64,000 nucleotides of DNA from Raphanus sativus (GCF_000801105.2 NC_079517.1:7378001-7442000), one strand, 5' to 3'; shown: positions 21,434 through 33,500, numbered from the stretch's first letter. Notes: generated by a model from the sequence alone, not told the origin. Translations and numbers: made by a program.

Positions 21434-22232
21434 TGTAACGCCCCGACCGCCCAGGGCTAATGGGCCACCCACGCCCGCTTTCTCGGCCCGTGGGCCCCAT
21501 CCCATCCGACGATCGGTCGTTAATTTTTCAAGGCTCGAAATCATTGTTTACTGACCCTGCAATCACCACCCGACCTTTCCCCGTGCTTTGGCCTCACTCG
21601 CACGCTATCGCGAATCACTTCCCGATAGGTCACCCATCCTTCCACTACTCCAACTCAAGCACGCTTAACTCTGGAGTTGTTTTAGGATGTGCTCCGGAAA
21701 AGGTAAGTCAACTTTGGTGACATAGGTAGCCAAATCAATTCTCTTAAGCCTTTTCACATATCACAACTCGGGATGTTACAATTCACCCCCTCTCACAGAA
21801 CGCAACGCCCTCGTTGCGCCCCAGGACAGGTCTCAAGACGCCTCTCAGGTCAGAACTGAGACGGCTAACCAGCTCTGATACCACTTGTAACGCCCCGACC
21901 GCCCACGGCTAATGGGCCACCCACGCCCGCTCTCTCGGCCCGTGGGCCCCATCCCATCTGACGGTCGGTCGTTAATTTTTCAAGGCTCGAAATCATTGTT
22001 TACTGACCCTGCAATCACCACCCGACCTTTCCCCGTGCTTTGGCCTCACTCGCACGCTATCGCGAATCACTTCCCGATAGGTCACCCATCCTTCCACTAC
22101 TCCAGCTCAAGCACGCTTAACTCTGGAGTTCTTTTAGGATGTGCTCCGGAAAAGGTAAGTCAACTTTGGTGACATAAGTAGCCAAATCAATTCTCTTAAG
22201 CCTTTTCACATATCACAACTCGGGATGTTACA
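21434..22232 (-). mobile_element. Complete Cassandra-type TRIM retrotransposon
   Basis: Two 347-bp LTRs (21434-21780 and 21886-22232) differ at about seven positions (about 98% identical). They begin TGTAACGCC and end GATGTTACA on the plus strand, and are separated by 105 bp. A 5-bp duplication AAAAG flanks the element (21429-21433, 22233-22237). Read on the minus strand, TGGTATCAGAGC (21872-21883) next to the LTR is an initiator-Met tRNA primer site, and a purine tract (GAGAGGGGGTGAAT) precedes the other LTR. The LTRs contain a 5S-rRNA-like domain (about 21617-21680 and 22070-22132 on the minus strand) with GTTAAGCGTGCTTG and AGGATGGGTGACC, the mark of Cassandra TRIMs. No gag or pol. The 86-codon frames inside are shadows. 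Confidence 0.95.
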
Positions 22233-24980
22233 AAAAGTTTAAACTAGTAGAAACATAATAAACTCAAGTTAACAAGTATAAATGAAGTAAATATATAAAA
22301 CAGACTACAGTGAAATCTTTATAAATTAATAATGTTAAGTCTACACCAAAATTATAATCTTTTATCAATTTATATAAATTATTAATTTATCGATAAACTA
22401 ATTGAACCAAAAATTTAATTTGGAACTATAAAATTATATTAATTTATAGAAATTTTTTATGTATATTTATTTATCGAATATTAACTTAAAAAGATTATAC
22501 CGTAAAAGGTTTTAGAGCAAGTCTAACTTAAAGATACCAGCAAGACTATAAATATAAAATATTATAGAAAACGAAAGCACAAAATCATTTACAAAACAAA
22601 AAAATATGTGTATTTATCAAAAACAAAACAATTTTTATTGTGTGTGTGCTACTGTGCTGATGTGGTGCGGCATCAGCTCGATGAGATCTTTGTAATTTAC
22701 ATTTTGTGTATGACATGTGTAGTTTTGTATAGTGGCTTTCTTCTTTTTTTTCCTATCTGTCAATTAATCTCTTTCGGATTTTGCTTTTGCTATTATCCAC
22801 CCAAGTTTGATGTAACGCCTGCATTTCGTAAAGGTTTCAAAAAAAAAGAAATTAGTTTTATTATAATCTTCGTGGTAATAGGTTTAGGGTCACAATTGGT
22901 GAAATTGGACTCACTTAGTTTAAAAATAAAACTAGATCTTTATATGTCCATCCTTACAGAGTATTATTCATATATATGAAGTATTAACATTCATGAAAAA
23001 TTATACCAGTTTTTATCATTAAGATCCATGAAAGAGGAATGATATAGAACTTATTGAATTCATCATTTTATAAATTTAATTTCATGTGAATCATAATGTT
23101 CTCGGTTTATTTGTTAAAAAATTAATGACCGGTTGAATTACTAATCTTTATATCTTTTATTAGGTATGGTAGAAAAATGTTTGAAAAGATATTATAATAT
23201 ATTTACAGTTCTCTATTAATAAATTAAACAAAAATTGTATGTGTATGTGATATTATGTTTTGGAAGATTCAATGCATTCACATTATCTATAAAAACACTT
23301 TCAATTGATGGTTCTATCCATTGAAGTTCTAAATATGTAAATATGTATATATGTGTATATACATATTTAGAATTCCAGTGTGTAGAACCCTCCTATTAAA
23401 GATGTTCTTATCTTGTAACAGTTTTGCTATATAGCATCTATAATATGATTATATTGTGTGATTTGACACTTTACTATGTCTGTTCATTAACTCACTTTAA
23501 TATGCTCCAAGTCTTTTTTTTTCTTTGCTAACTGCTCGAATATGCTCTCCAAGTAGAAACAACCAATTCTAATTCATTTCTAAGCTTATATCACAAATTT
23601 ATTCAACAACTTTTTTTTTGCAATTATCTGAATTTTAGGCCAATAAAATAATACTTATTAGTTTAAATCTTCTATGATTTATTAAAAACAACAAAACAAA
23701 TTTGACTATAAAAATTATATTTGACTATGGAAATTATATTTGTTCTGTTTATTGTCCAATGACCGTATATATATTTGGTAAACTGTATGACAGTATTATA
23801 AATGTATCACTATATAAATAATTAAAATTTGCATATTTTGTATGTTATTATTAAAAGAGGTGAAGAACTACAAGCATACAGAGAAGCTGTAAAAGTTACT
23901 AATGTATTTTTGTGTGTGTTCTACACACTTTTAAATGCTGATTTTATGAAAAAGAAACACGATATATTATTTGAATTTGGAGCTGTAAATTCGGAATGAT
24001 GCCCAAAATGCAAGTAGCTTTATTACATATTTTGCCTCTTACGAAGAAGGATAACTGCTTTTAAAACTTTGTAGGAGTAATCAGTCACTTACATGAATTG
24101 AAGCTATTTTGACTTGAATTCAAAATCAGCCAGTCTTCATCATAGGTGCTAAGCTGGATGCTTTATACGTGTTCTTTATTGAAGATTTGTGTCCCTGTAT
24201 TTGTATAAATGATCTTACGCATGCCTTTTTTTTTTATTTGCTTAGAAATGATGGTCAGAATAATGCTGAGGTGTTAAGCTGAAGCTTTTCTATTCTATTT
24301 ATTGAACACTTTTGTGTTGAACACTTGTGTCTCTGTATTGTATAAATCATCTTAGAGCATCTCAATTGTATTATTATTATTTTTACTCTAAAATAGTGCA
24401 ACACCAAAATAGAACTGGGTTTATTTTAAATAGTATTCCATTTTCTACTCCAAAAAAGAATATTCCAAAATAATTTCACTTTTATTTAATTAATAATTAT
24501 TAGTAATGTCTTCTATTTATAAAAAATACAACTAGCCCATTATGTTTACAAAACTTCCACAAAAATATAAATGATTTAAATTCAAAATTTATTAATGAAA
24601 AGTAAAATAATCATAAATAATAATGAATGTTAGAATATTTTTTCCACAAAATGGTAACTAATGCATTTTATAATGAATAATGTGTAATAAAGGCATCATT
24701 AGTGGTGAGGTACCATAAAAAAGTTTTTTTCATTTAAATTTTAAACTATAAAAAATTATAGTCACTGATAAATTGACAGCAAAAAAAAATGAGTATCTTC
24801 TCCCATGAAGAAAGTTTCTTCAAACTTTCGGAGAAACACTCTTTTTTCTTTCCTTCTTGTTTTTTATTCTTTTTTATTTTGTTATTGTTCAATAACAGTC
24901 TGAAAGACCCTTGACACGCATACTCACATTTTGGAAATATATAGTTGGAAAAATGTTGGGATATACAGTTAACTAGAACT
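22233..24980. other. AT-rich intergenic, repeats only
   Basis: No supportable gene. A 123-codon frame at 22608-22979 starts with GTG and has no recognisable domain. There is a micro-insertion at 23499-23554. A diverged tandem duplication of a 75-85 bp stretch sits at 24144-24217 and 24269-24354, with shared words such as GTGTCYCTGTATT. A possible MITE begins with GAGCATCTCAATTG near 24356. Confidence 0.5.
23499..23554 (-). repeat. Micro-insertion with 14-16 bp duplication
   Basis: AATATGCTCCAAGT (23499-23512) recurs as AATATGCTCTCCAAGT (23539-23554) around a 26-nt insert that begins with a T-run. Confidence 0.65.
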
Positions 24981-25354
24981 TCTCAAGTTTCATATGTAGG
25001 TTTCCTTGTAAATTTTACATTTTCATATGGTTACTAATCTATGGCGTGAGAGAAACGAGCGGAGGCACAACATCAATTCAAGGCCGGCATTGCAGTTAGT
25101 GAGGATGATTGACAAAACTGTTAGGGATCATATCATGTCTACAAACTATTTCTTGAAGCCACACACAGAAGGGTTGATGTGTAGGTGGTCTGGAGCTCAC
25201 ATTCTTTAACTTTTTTTGTGATTTGATGCAAACATTCTTTCTATGCAGTCGTTACTTTATAATTGTAAATAACTCTTCTCAGTGATGTAATGTTCAAAAA
25301 AAAAATTCTTTTGAGTGATGATCAATAAATTTAAAATTTCATCAAAAAAAAATT
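24960..25354 (+). mobile_element. 5'-truncated LINE, 3' end
   Basis: The frame at 25027-25209 encodes LWRERNERRHNINSRP followed by a typical C-terminal tail, as in plant L1-type ORF2 proteins just after the zinc-binding domain. A 3' UTR with poly-A-like runs at 25296-25305 and 25346-25354 follows. The 5' limit is approximate. Inside the 3' part, CTTCTCAGTGATG (25275-25287) and CTTTTGAGTGATG (25308-25320) flank an A-tailed snippet, probably a separate micro-insertion. Confidence 0.7.
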
Positions 25355-26302
25355 ACTCATCATATATTAATTATGTTAATATCTACAGCCTAAATTATAA
25401 AATCTAAATTTGAACAAAAATCCTACAACAATTCTTTCTCTGTTTTTAATATATGTTTTTGTCTTCCACACAAAACATGTTAAATTTTGATGATAAATAT
25501 ATCATTTTCTATGAGTACTATTTTCTATAGTTTTAGACCATATTATTTTAATAAGTATAACTACTTTGTTTTGAAGTTTATAGCTTATCATTATCAACTA
25601 ATAAAAATACATAATTATCATTATCAACTAATAAATATAAAACATATAATTTTTTGAATCAATTTTTTTCTCTAACATTTTACTTTCTGAACCAGAGTAA
25701 ATAGTTGTCATTTGAAATTTATCTAGTACTGTGCAGTCGATAAATTTTTTAATTTAATTGCGTCAGTAATTGTTTCGATCTTCATTTTTCAAAATAATAA
25801 ACAAGGAAAACCCCTAAAATAAATAAGAAAATAAATCTGAATGGCCAAACCTACCGACTACGTGAAAGTAGCATACCTAAGTCATCCAAACCTAACACCG
25901 GAATTGGCCGACACACCAAAGGCTAATTAAAACATATTGGTAGGCAAAGCTCATTCTCTCTATCTACAATTCTACATATGAATAGCACTACAGGATATTG
26001 TTTCTCTTTTCGCAATGATTGTTTACATGTATCAGGATAAGCTTCTTAGCATGAATTAGGAGTTATGATGACTTTCTAAACTAACAAACTATATAAGTTT
26101 CTATACAATACGAATGATAAGTAATTTTCAAAAAAAAAGTACAAATGATAAGTAAGTATTTGATCTAATGTTGAAAATCATATTGGATCTACTCATTGAT
26201 AGAAAATCTTTAAATTTTATTTGCCAGTCACTAAAACTTCAGAAAACCACAAATTTTAAACCTAGATTGGAAGTCATCCTGTGCAACATCACTGGTATTA
26301 TC
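25355..26302. other. AT-rich intergenic
   Basis: No gene found. There is a micro-insertion at 26109-26155: TACGAATGATAAGTAA and TACAAATGATAAGTAA around a 15-nt insert TTTTC plus A residues. Confidence 0.5.
26109..26155 (+). repeat. Micro-insertion with 16-bp duplication
   Basis: Direct copies at 26109-26124 and 26140-26155 match at 15 of 16 positions. The insert (26125-26139) is TTTTC followed by A residues and a final G. Confidence 0.75.
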
Positions 26303-26310
26303 GATGTGAG

Positions 26311-27962
26311 TAGGGCTGGGCAGAAGGCGAGTATTTGCTATTTTGCATGTATTTACGACTTGACTTGCCTTGTACAAGTAATAAAATTTTCGACTTGTAC
26401 TTGATTTGCTAAAAACGAGTATTTGCTATTTAGAGTATTTGATCAAAAATAAATTATTTGCAAGTTACTTGCCTTGCTTTATTACTTATTATTTACGAGT
26501 ACATATAAACTATTTACGAGTACTTATGAATTATTTAGATATTTTTCAAAATATTTAAGAACTACTTACTAAATAATACTCTATAAGAAATAGACATGAA
26601 AGTTTGTTTTGTCTATTCTACATATGCGAATTACTTTAAATGAAATATTTGTTCATATTTTAGAAAAGACAAATAAAAATTGTCTTCTCCAAACAAGTAA
26701 CAAGTAATAACAAGTCATATAACTAAATTTTAGTACTTGTTATTATGTAATAATTGACTAGATGACGACGAGTATTTAAAACACAAGATATGAAATAAGT
26801 AAGAAATATAAGAAGAGTAATGAGTATTTATATTCAATCCTAAATGCAAGTAAAAGAAAAGACAAATATGAATAAGTAACTAATAGATCATGTAACAAAT
26901 AGCAAGTTAAAGTTATGAAGTAAATAACGAAGCAAGTAACGAGGCGAACGAGTCAAGTACTAAAATAATAACGATACTTGATATTTGACTTGGTCTTGCA
27001 AGTAATGAAAATTGTCGACTTGTTACTTGTCTTGAAAACACCGAGTACTTGAATTTTCGAGACGGATACAAGTCAAATAGCGAGTTTAAGACGAGTAACC
27101 GGTAATGATGTCCAGCCTTTTTTTTTTTGCCATCTTAATATTATATTAAAGGCCAAAGGCCAATAGAATACAAACTATTTAAAACATAAAGCCCAACAAC
27201 GCAGGATTAACACTACAAGTCTTAAAAGGCCATCCGCAAGCCCATTAACAAAGAGTCAACCATTGACCTAAATTACAAAGCCCAACCGAGCCCATTCAGA
27301 ACAAGACCGACTTCCCTACCCACGTGTACGACCACACATCATTTAATCTCCACGCGTCCCGACGAAAGTCATTCTTCTTCCTCCGGCTTCAGAAACAGCA
27401 ACACGACGGCTCTCCGTCGGCGGCGGATTCATATCCGGGACAACACCCTTCAACCAAACCCAACACTGCTCCCTACGAGCTGTTGGCACATGACAGATCT
27501 ATGAAATCATCATATAGATTAAACGCCTTCTATCAATCCTCTGTTGCCAACATAACAACATGCAGCACCAGACAAAGATTGAGAGGCAGAGTACAGGTAA
27601 GCAAGAGATTTCATAGATCGAAGCGAACGGAGAACCCTAATAATAGCCGGCGATGACGGAGCGAGATACACCCCCGCCTCCCGGAGACAAAAGCCGGCGA
27701 AGCCGAGGCTAAAGAAGCCACCGCTTCCCAGAGGCAAAGCCGAACCACCGCTAAAGGAAAAAAGAACAGCGCCGGAATCTATAAACTATAAACACAAATT
27801 AACACAAAGGAAAAGAAAAAGAAAGAGATCCAATCGACGGTGGCTATAGGAGCCCCAACCGTCGGTCGGAGAATCGAAGCCCTTTTGTTTTTTTTTTCTC
27901 TCTCTAGCTCTCGCTTCTCTTTACTAAACAATACGTCTTTCCTCTAATGATGTCCAGCCTTA
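26311..27962. mobile_element. Non-autonomous hAT-like element, split by a retroposon
   Basis: It begins TAGGGCTGGGCAG and its right end reads TAAGGCTGGACAT on the other strand. A perfect 8-bp duplication GATGTGAG flanks it (26303-26310, 27963-27970), although the two halves are separated by the 827-bp retroposon at 27118-27944. Without that insert the element is about 810 bp. Its interior is dense in ACTTGACTTGCC and ACTTGTTACTTG-like short repeats. No transposase. Confidence 0.8.
27118..27944 (-). mobile_element. Poly-A retroposon inserted in the hAT element (Sadhu-like or LINE-derived)
   Basis: It begins on the plus strand with a T-run (27118-27129), that is, a 3' poly-A tail on the minus strand, preceded there by GGCCTTTAATATAATA and GATGGC. 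It is flanked by perfect 15-bp copies of TAATGATGTCCAGCC (27103-27117, 27945-27959). The interior is GC-richer than the host element. Frames present (27324-27656 plus, 27519-27737 minus) match nothing I know. Size, tail and lack of ORFs resemble Sadhu-type non-autonomous retroposons; an internally deleted LINE is the alternative. Confidence 0.75.
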
Positions 27963-27970
27963 GATGTGAG

Positions 27971-28360
27971 AGATTGGATGGGTTCAGAAAAAAAAAAAAA
28001 AAGATAGCTTCGTATGATAAGTGACACGTGAGCATCATGCTCGACGACCCACATTGTTTGGGAGAAAGCATCAAAACACCAACTACCAGATTCTATAAAA
28101 TAAGTAGACTTAAATAAAGCCTGCATTACGATGAGTCGATGACCTTGGTGGGGGGGTTTTGACACAACCATAAAATTTTGTCTTTTCTGAAATTTTAAAT
28201 ATTTTTTTTTAATATGTATTCTTATCTTTTAACAAAATTATTATTTCAAAGTTTACTTTGTTGGGCTGTATTCAGCATTATTTCATTAGAGTTTTTAAAA
28301 TAGGATGCATAATAAACTTTAACATAATTAGTAGTTTGTTTATTTACTTTAAAACTATTT
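27971..28360. other. Intergenic, no gene seen
   Basis: AT-rich except for a short GC-richer part near 28020-28160. No domain or repeat boundary recognised. Confidence 0.3.
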
Positions 28361-28591
28361 CTCCTTCCGTTTCAGTTTACTTGTTGGAATAGAATTTTCA
28401 TTTAAAAATAAATATCATTTTGGAATTTTAATGCAGAATTTATTAACAATATTCTTTAACATGTTTTCTATTAATTGAAATATAATTAGGTATATTTATA
28501 ATTATGTTTTTATTTTGAAATATGCAAAACTAAATACTTTTTAATATACATGTATAAAAATAAAATGACAATTAAAATAAAATGGAATGAG
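28361..28591. mobile_element. Stowaway-like MITE
   Basis: Begins CTCCTTCCGTTTCAGTTTAC and ends AAAATGGAATGAG before TA. The interior aligns with the MITEs at 6882-7110 and 51915-52152, with shared words such as TGCAGAATTTATTAAC or TGCAAAATTTATTAAC. Confidence 0.7.
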
Positions 28592-29454
28592 TATTTATTT
28601 GGTTCCTTTTAATTAGCAAAAAGCCCATGGAAATTCATCAATCTACCACAAATTTCCATAAAAATATAGTGATTTTTTAATCTTCCATGGCAATACCTAA
28701 TATTTGCATTTCCTCCATTAATCTATACTATTGACATCTCCTTAACTTCTTCTAGTATTTACAAATGTGTCATTACCATTTAATTATATATATATATATA
28801 TTAATATTTTCAATTGTTAATACATATATCTACCTACAATTTAGGAAACTACTTATATTTACAATAATTTAGAAAACTATAGAAGCTCTACAAACTAATT
28901 TTGGTGGCAAAATTTGATTAATAAAGTATTACTATATACATTACTTAATTACAATATGATTTTTGTTGCTACTACGATATCCTGCCAAAAATAACTTAAT
29001 GCATACAACACAATATATTCAAAAATAATGGTTATATTAAATCACTATTAACATTGTTCTTATCATTTTAAATCATGCAAAAGCCCAATCCCGGTTAATA
29101 TAGTATTTCAAAAATTATAATGGACTCCAACTAAATTTCGTTAATCTTTTTAATACTTAGTTTTTTCTTGTTATTTTAATATAGCACTATTTTTGTTATT
29201 TTCAAACTTTACTCCATCTACTTTGTTTTGTTCAATTTAATATATTTAATTTTAAAACTTTGTTTCTTTTATTACTCAGATTATGATAATTTTAATCAAA
29301 AATATCAACCGAAAGTTGGTTTTTTATATGTTAAAAGCGATAAGAACATTTTTAATAGTGACTTAGTATAATCATTATTTTTGATATATGATATTGAATG
29401 CATCAAGTTGACTACAAAAACAATAACTGTATTACGATATATGCTATACAATAT
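28592..29454. other. AT-rich intergenic
   Basis: A short (TA)n tract lies near 28788-28800. No gene or clear element boundary. Confidence 0.3.
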
Positions 29455-29708
29455 TCCCTCATTTTCTAAATAAGTGTAATTTTGATAATTTTTTAATACA
29501 AATTAATAAATAACTAAAATATATGTAAATTGTTACTAATTACATCTATCTGACCAAATAGTATTTTAGATAAATATTTATAAAATTAATGCAGTTTGCA
29601 ATTAATTCTCAGCTAAAAATAAGTATTATTTATATTAAATTTGTGAAGTGATCCTTTTTGTATAATAAAAATAAAATAAAATAACACTTATTATGAAACC
29701 AAAGAAAT
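29455..29708. mobile_element. MITE of the CTCC-terminal group
   Basis: Starts TTCCCTCATTTTCTAAATAA and ends in TTATTATGAAACCAAAGAAA. It aligns with 55941-56154 and with the outer element at 6817-7550 (shared TTTGCAATTAATT). Confidence 0.6.
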
Positions 29709-30482
29709 ATGATTTTATTGAGTGATCCTTCAGTCTTAGCAATTAATTAAGCAAACTAAGAAATAATGGTAGGAGAAAGAAGAATTATATGTTTACGTGT
29801 CTTTTAGATCAAGATAATATATTTATATTTCATAAAATAATATATTAAAAATTAAATATATTTCTATTATTAGTTATATAATGAATCAAAGTGGTTGACA
29901 TTTTTATAACTGCATTTTGTAGACTTATTCAATTAAATATGTAAAATATTAATGAAGTACAAATAGGTTATATAGACATATTAAATCAAATTTATTATAA
30001 AATCACTATAAAATGAATCAATGCAAAAAAGGTGAAACATATCATTACATTTCAGTTTTGAAATATTTAAAATATAAGTGAATATAATGATGTTGAATTT
30101 ACAATATATTCTTCAAAAATAAATATTACTCTAATTTTTAACTTTATTTTAGAAAACAGGTTAGAACCTAAAATAATATAAATATAAATTGGCAGTATAT
30201 ATTTCAAATTGTTTTCCACACACAAACGGTATACATCACTAAATAAAGTTGCACATCTTATTCGTAAAGTTAAAATCGAAAACTAATTGTTAAAACAAAA
30301 CTGAAACTGCAATTTTAATAAAATACTTCTCATCTAAATTTCTATTAGTTTAATTAAATTAGTATATGGTGTGGGTTATAATATTTTTCAAAACCAAAAA
30401 TTTAGCACATTTTAAATTTTATAACTTCAAAAAAATATGAAATTAAAAATTTTATTAGAAATTTTATTAAATAAAAATAATT

Positions 30483-30501
30483 CCGCGCTTTAAAATCTAG
30501 T
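30483..30501 (+). mobile_element. Decayed Helitron 3' terminus
   Basis: CCGCGCTTT, then AAAATCTAG|T, is half of the GC hairpin plus CTAG end seen complete at 56247-56279. The body would lie to the left; its start was not found. Confidence 0.45.
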
Positions 30502-30555
30502 ATTTATTATACTTTTTTTTTGGTGTAAATGTTAAGAATAGTATTTATTATACTT
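30498..30555 (-). repeat. Micro-insertion with perfect 17-bp duplication
   Basis: TAGTATTTATTATACTT at 30498-30514 and 30539-30555 flanks a 24-nt insert starting with a T-run; the minus strand ends AACATTTACACC then A residues. Confidence 0.8.
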
Positions 30556-31457
30556 GAACTCATGTGCTGTATTAAATACAAGTATGTTCAAATTCGTATC
30601 ACACGTTAAGTTTGTCTCACGAATGCAAAAAAAGAAGCAAATGTTCAAATACTAGTTCTTCTGGGAACACATGACTAAATTGGAAAACTGCAATTATGTA
30701 AACACGAAAACCAAATTCATTAGCTCATGTAAACACGAAAATCAAATCCATTAAGTAGATCCCACACGTCATTATCTTAACTTTGGAACTACTGAGAAGT
30801 CCGGACACGAAAACGATATCTACATCATACTTTGTATCTTGTACTTGTTTGCTGACCTGTCGATGAGATGTACAGAATTTTGATATCAAATCTTAAATAT
30901 ATAATTTATACTGCCGACAAAGAAACTATATTTATACTTACGTTCGTGTATACCGTAGATGTTGTTATTACCAAAAGCCCGTTTTTAAGGTCTAATAGGC
31001 TAGTGATAGATAACTCACAAAGCCCGTTTTTGATGGGTTAAACATGTGAACCATGAAACTACAACTTTTGTGAGCTTCAGAGGAAGTTCATATTCTTTTG
31101 TAGCAAACACTAAACACCCCTTTTACATACATAGTTTTATTTTCTACCAAAAACCATTACAGAAATATACATGTTGGGAATTTTCTCCACTTTTATTCAA
31201 GTAAAAATGATATAAATAAGCTTTAAAAGGAGGTACACATTTTGAAGAGTAATGAATTTTCTTTCCTTTTTCAGTTTACACAAATAAAAAATAAAAATCA
31301 GAAACAAACACAAAAGCATGTTAATCCCAAGCAGAAAGAAAAATAGCAAACAAAAACTTCCAAGTTGAAGACCGAACCACAGAGACAAGATCTGATGTAT
31401 CACAAACCCAACTTCCAAGTCGAAGAAACCAAAAAAGATTGATTCCTTTAACTTTTT

Positions 31458-32600
31458 TTAACAACCCATCACTGCGCAGTTATAAACAAAGACACCAACA
31501 TTCTCTTTAACACCAATCACTTTCCAATCCAAGTTCCCATCTCTACCACCCGTCTTCGGACACCAAGCATTCACAACAATCCCCTCACCGTTACTCCCTC
31601 TCTGCCCACAAACAACCAACAACCGATCACCGCACGGTTTAAACGCCAACCCCCAACCGTTAGACGAGTCCACCATCGGCGGCAACCTCCCCATCACTTC
31701 CCACTCGTTCCTCTCCTTATCATACCTCTTCACCATGTTGGTCAAATACTCAAGCGTGAACAGCTCGTTGTTCACCACCACAACGAGAGGCGGCGCCTGC
31801 GCCGCCCTGTTCACGTTCGGATACATCCCTTCGATCTTCCTCCATCTCCTCGTCTCGAGATCAAACTCTTCCCCATACGTGACCGACACGTTAGGGCTCG
31901 ACATCCCTCCAACCACGTAGAACCTCCCGTCCATGAAGAACCCGGAGCAAAGCCTCCGAGGCGAATGCATGTTGGGAAGCATCTCCCACCTCCCGGAAGA
32001 AGAATCATAAATCTCCGCAGAGGCTAATACATTCCCCATCATATCAGTCCCTCCAGCCACGATAGCGATCCCTCCCGAGCTCCCCGAAGCGAACAAGCAG
32101 CGAGGACGGTGCATCCCTTCGCATTTGACCCAGCGCCGCCGAGACCTCAGACCGTACTTCCATATCGCGAACTGGAAAAGCTCTCTCCCGAAGACGAGGA
32201 GCTCGTCGTCCACGGCCAGAGACTCTTTGTCCGCGTGGTTGAAGCACTCGTCGCAGGGTATTTTGGGAAGCACCGTCCATTTGTTTTTCGTGGGAGAGAA
32301 CGTTAGCCAGCCTCTAGGGTCGCAGACCATGAAGACGAGATGCTCGACTATTCCGAGTTCTTTTCTGAGAGCGAAGAGATGATTGAACTTGATCAAGTTG
32401 TTGTAGTTTTTGCTTACGCAGGAGAGAGAAGGGTAGTCTGTTCTTGGAACCCAAGCGAGACAGTTTAGAGCGACGTCGTCGATAAGACCGGGGAGAAGCG
32501 AGTCGCTTGACCCCAGCCTCGGGCGTTGAGCATCATTCTCTACAACAGAAACAGAGTTAGAGACTTGTCTTGTCTCAGGAGAATGTTCTTCAGCCGCCAT
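31458..32600 (-). CDS. F-box/kelch-repeat protein
   Basis: A single-exon gene of 380 aa. The start is ATG at 32600 ([10 protein letters not shown]). The frame stays open for 40 more codons upstream, but that part is Phe/Lys low-complexity leader sequence and not protein-like. The F-box is at about residues 36-78 ([20 protein letters not shown]). Kelch repeats follow, with the paired glycines [10 protein letters not shown] (about 178-187) and [10 protein letters not shown] (about 227-236), each followed by a conserved Trp. F-box/kelch proteins bind SKP1 through the F-box in SCF ubiquitin ligases and substrates through the kelch propeller. The target is not known here. Fits At5g60570; length is close to its usual size. 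A 5'-UTR intron is likely (donor AG|GTAAGC on the minus strand near 33276). Confidence 0.92.
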   Translation of the reverse strand: MAAEEHSPETRQVSNSVSVVENDAQRPRLGSSDSLLPGLIDDVALNCLAWVPRTDYPSLSCVSKNYNNLIKFNHLFALRKELGIVEHLVFMVCDPRGWLTFSPTKNKWTVLPKIPCDECFNHADKESLAVDDELLVFGRELFQFAIWKYGLRSRRRWVKCEGMHRPRCLFASGSSGGIAIVAGGTDMMGNVLASAEIYDSSSGRWEMLPNMHSPRRLCSGFFMDGRFYVVGGMSSPNVSVTYGEEFDLETRRWRKIEGMYPNVNRAAQAPPLVVVVNNELFTLEYLTNMVKRYDKERNEWEVMGRLPPMVDSSNGWGLAFKPCGDRLLVVCGQRGSNGEGIVVNAWCPKTGGRDGNLDWKVIGVKENVGVFVYNCAVMGC

Positions 32601-33500
32601 TATTGCTAATTTGAATACAAAAAGAATCCAACCAAAACCCCCAAAAGAAAAGGAAAGAAAGAAAAGAAAGAAAAATACAAACAAGAAATCTTTTTTTTTG
32701 TCAAGACTGTTCTTCTTCAAGTATCATTACAGCAGCTGTTACTCAGTTGGGAAACACTTGTCCCAGTATTCATAGACAGATTCAGTGCGTTGCTCCAAAA
32801 CAATCTCCATCTCTTTATTTGTTCCATCAAAGAATAGTAACACACATCTCAACACGAGCGAGTATCCAAAGTAGGGACAATCTTCTGACCAATGGCAAAA
32901 AACCCCAATTAAATCTGTAGTAATCACAAATTTATAAAAAAAAAAAAGTCAAATAAAAACACACACAAAAATCAGAATCTTAGAAAGCTTTTTTAACTAA
33001 ACAAAAAGTAGAAAGAAACGTAAAATAAAAATCGCATCTTTGCACAAGGCCGATCCCGAAACTCAGAAAAAAAAAACGAAAAGTATGAACAATCATATCC
33101 CCAAATATGAGTAAGCAGATCCGAATAAACTAAAAAAAGGAAAACTGAGATTGGAAAATGCGACCCAGATCCGGAAATAAGGATCATATTGGATATCAGT
33201 AACGGAGCAGAGAACAACAAATCAAAAAGAAGATTGTCCAATGAAAACGAATATCAATCCAGTATCCCATACGCTTACCTCCAAATAAAAAAGCTCCAAA
33301 TTGGTTGAATTTTAGATCTCGTTGTCCCACCGTGTTATTCCGGTGATACTATTTACCCGTCGCCGGCGACCGTCATGGTGTCGATAAAAAAAAAGGTAAG
33401 AGAGAATGAATAGAAGATTAGTGCGGAACAGAGAGAGAGAGAGAGAGAAACTGAAAACTGGGTTTTGGAGAAGAAGGTTTGCGTTGTACACAAGTGTCTT
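32601..33500 (-). promoter_or_regulatory. Leader, probable leader intron and promoter of the F-box gene
   Basis: Read on the minus strand there is a GA-repeat leader (about 33430-33448), a good donor GGAG|GTAAGC near 33276, and then AT-rich sequence to the ATG. A 62-codon frame at 32739-32927 could be an upstream ORF if the intron ends before it. The acceptor is not certain. Confidence 0.45.

Larger units (their letters stand above)
29709..31457. other. AT-rich spacer with Helitron end; 3' flank of kelch gene
   Basis: No gene. A decayed Helitron-type 3' end CCGCGCTTTAAAATCTAGT lies at 30483-30501, and a micro-insertion touches it (30498-30555). The last 300 bp are the likely 3' UTR and flank of the minus-strand F-box gene. 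Confidence 0.5.

Noticed and set aside
21460..22172. Two 86-codon frames with nearly identical proteins
   Set aside because: They are the LTRs of the TRIM read on the wrong strand; the similarity is LTR identity, not gene duplication.
22608..22979. 123-codon hydrophobic frame in the AT-rich spacer
   Set aside because: Starts with GTG, rich in residues favoured by AT-rich DNA (F, I, L, Y, K), and matches no family.
27324..27737. Frames of 110 and 72 codons within the retroposon
   Set aside because: They overlap on opposite strands, resemble no protein I know, and lie in a poly-A retroposon.
31458..32720. Longer F-box protein starting at 32720
   Set aside because: The extra 40 residues are Phe/Lys low-complexity leader sequence, and the family-like start is the ATG at 32600.
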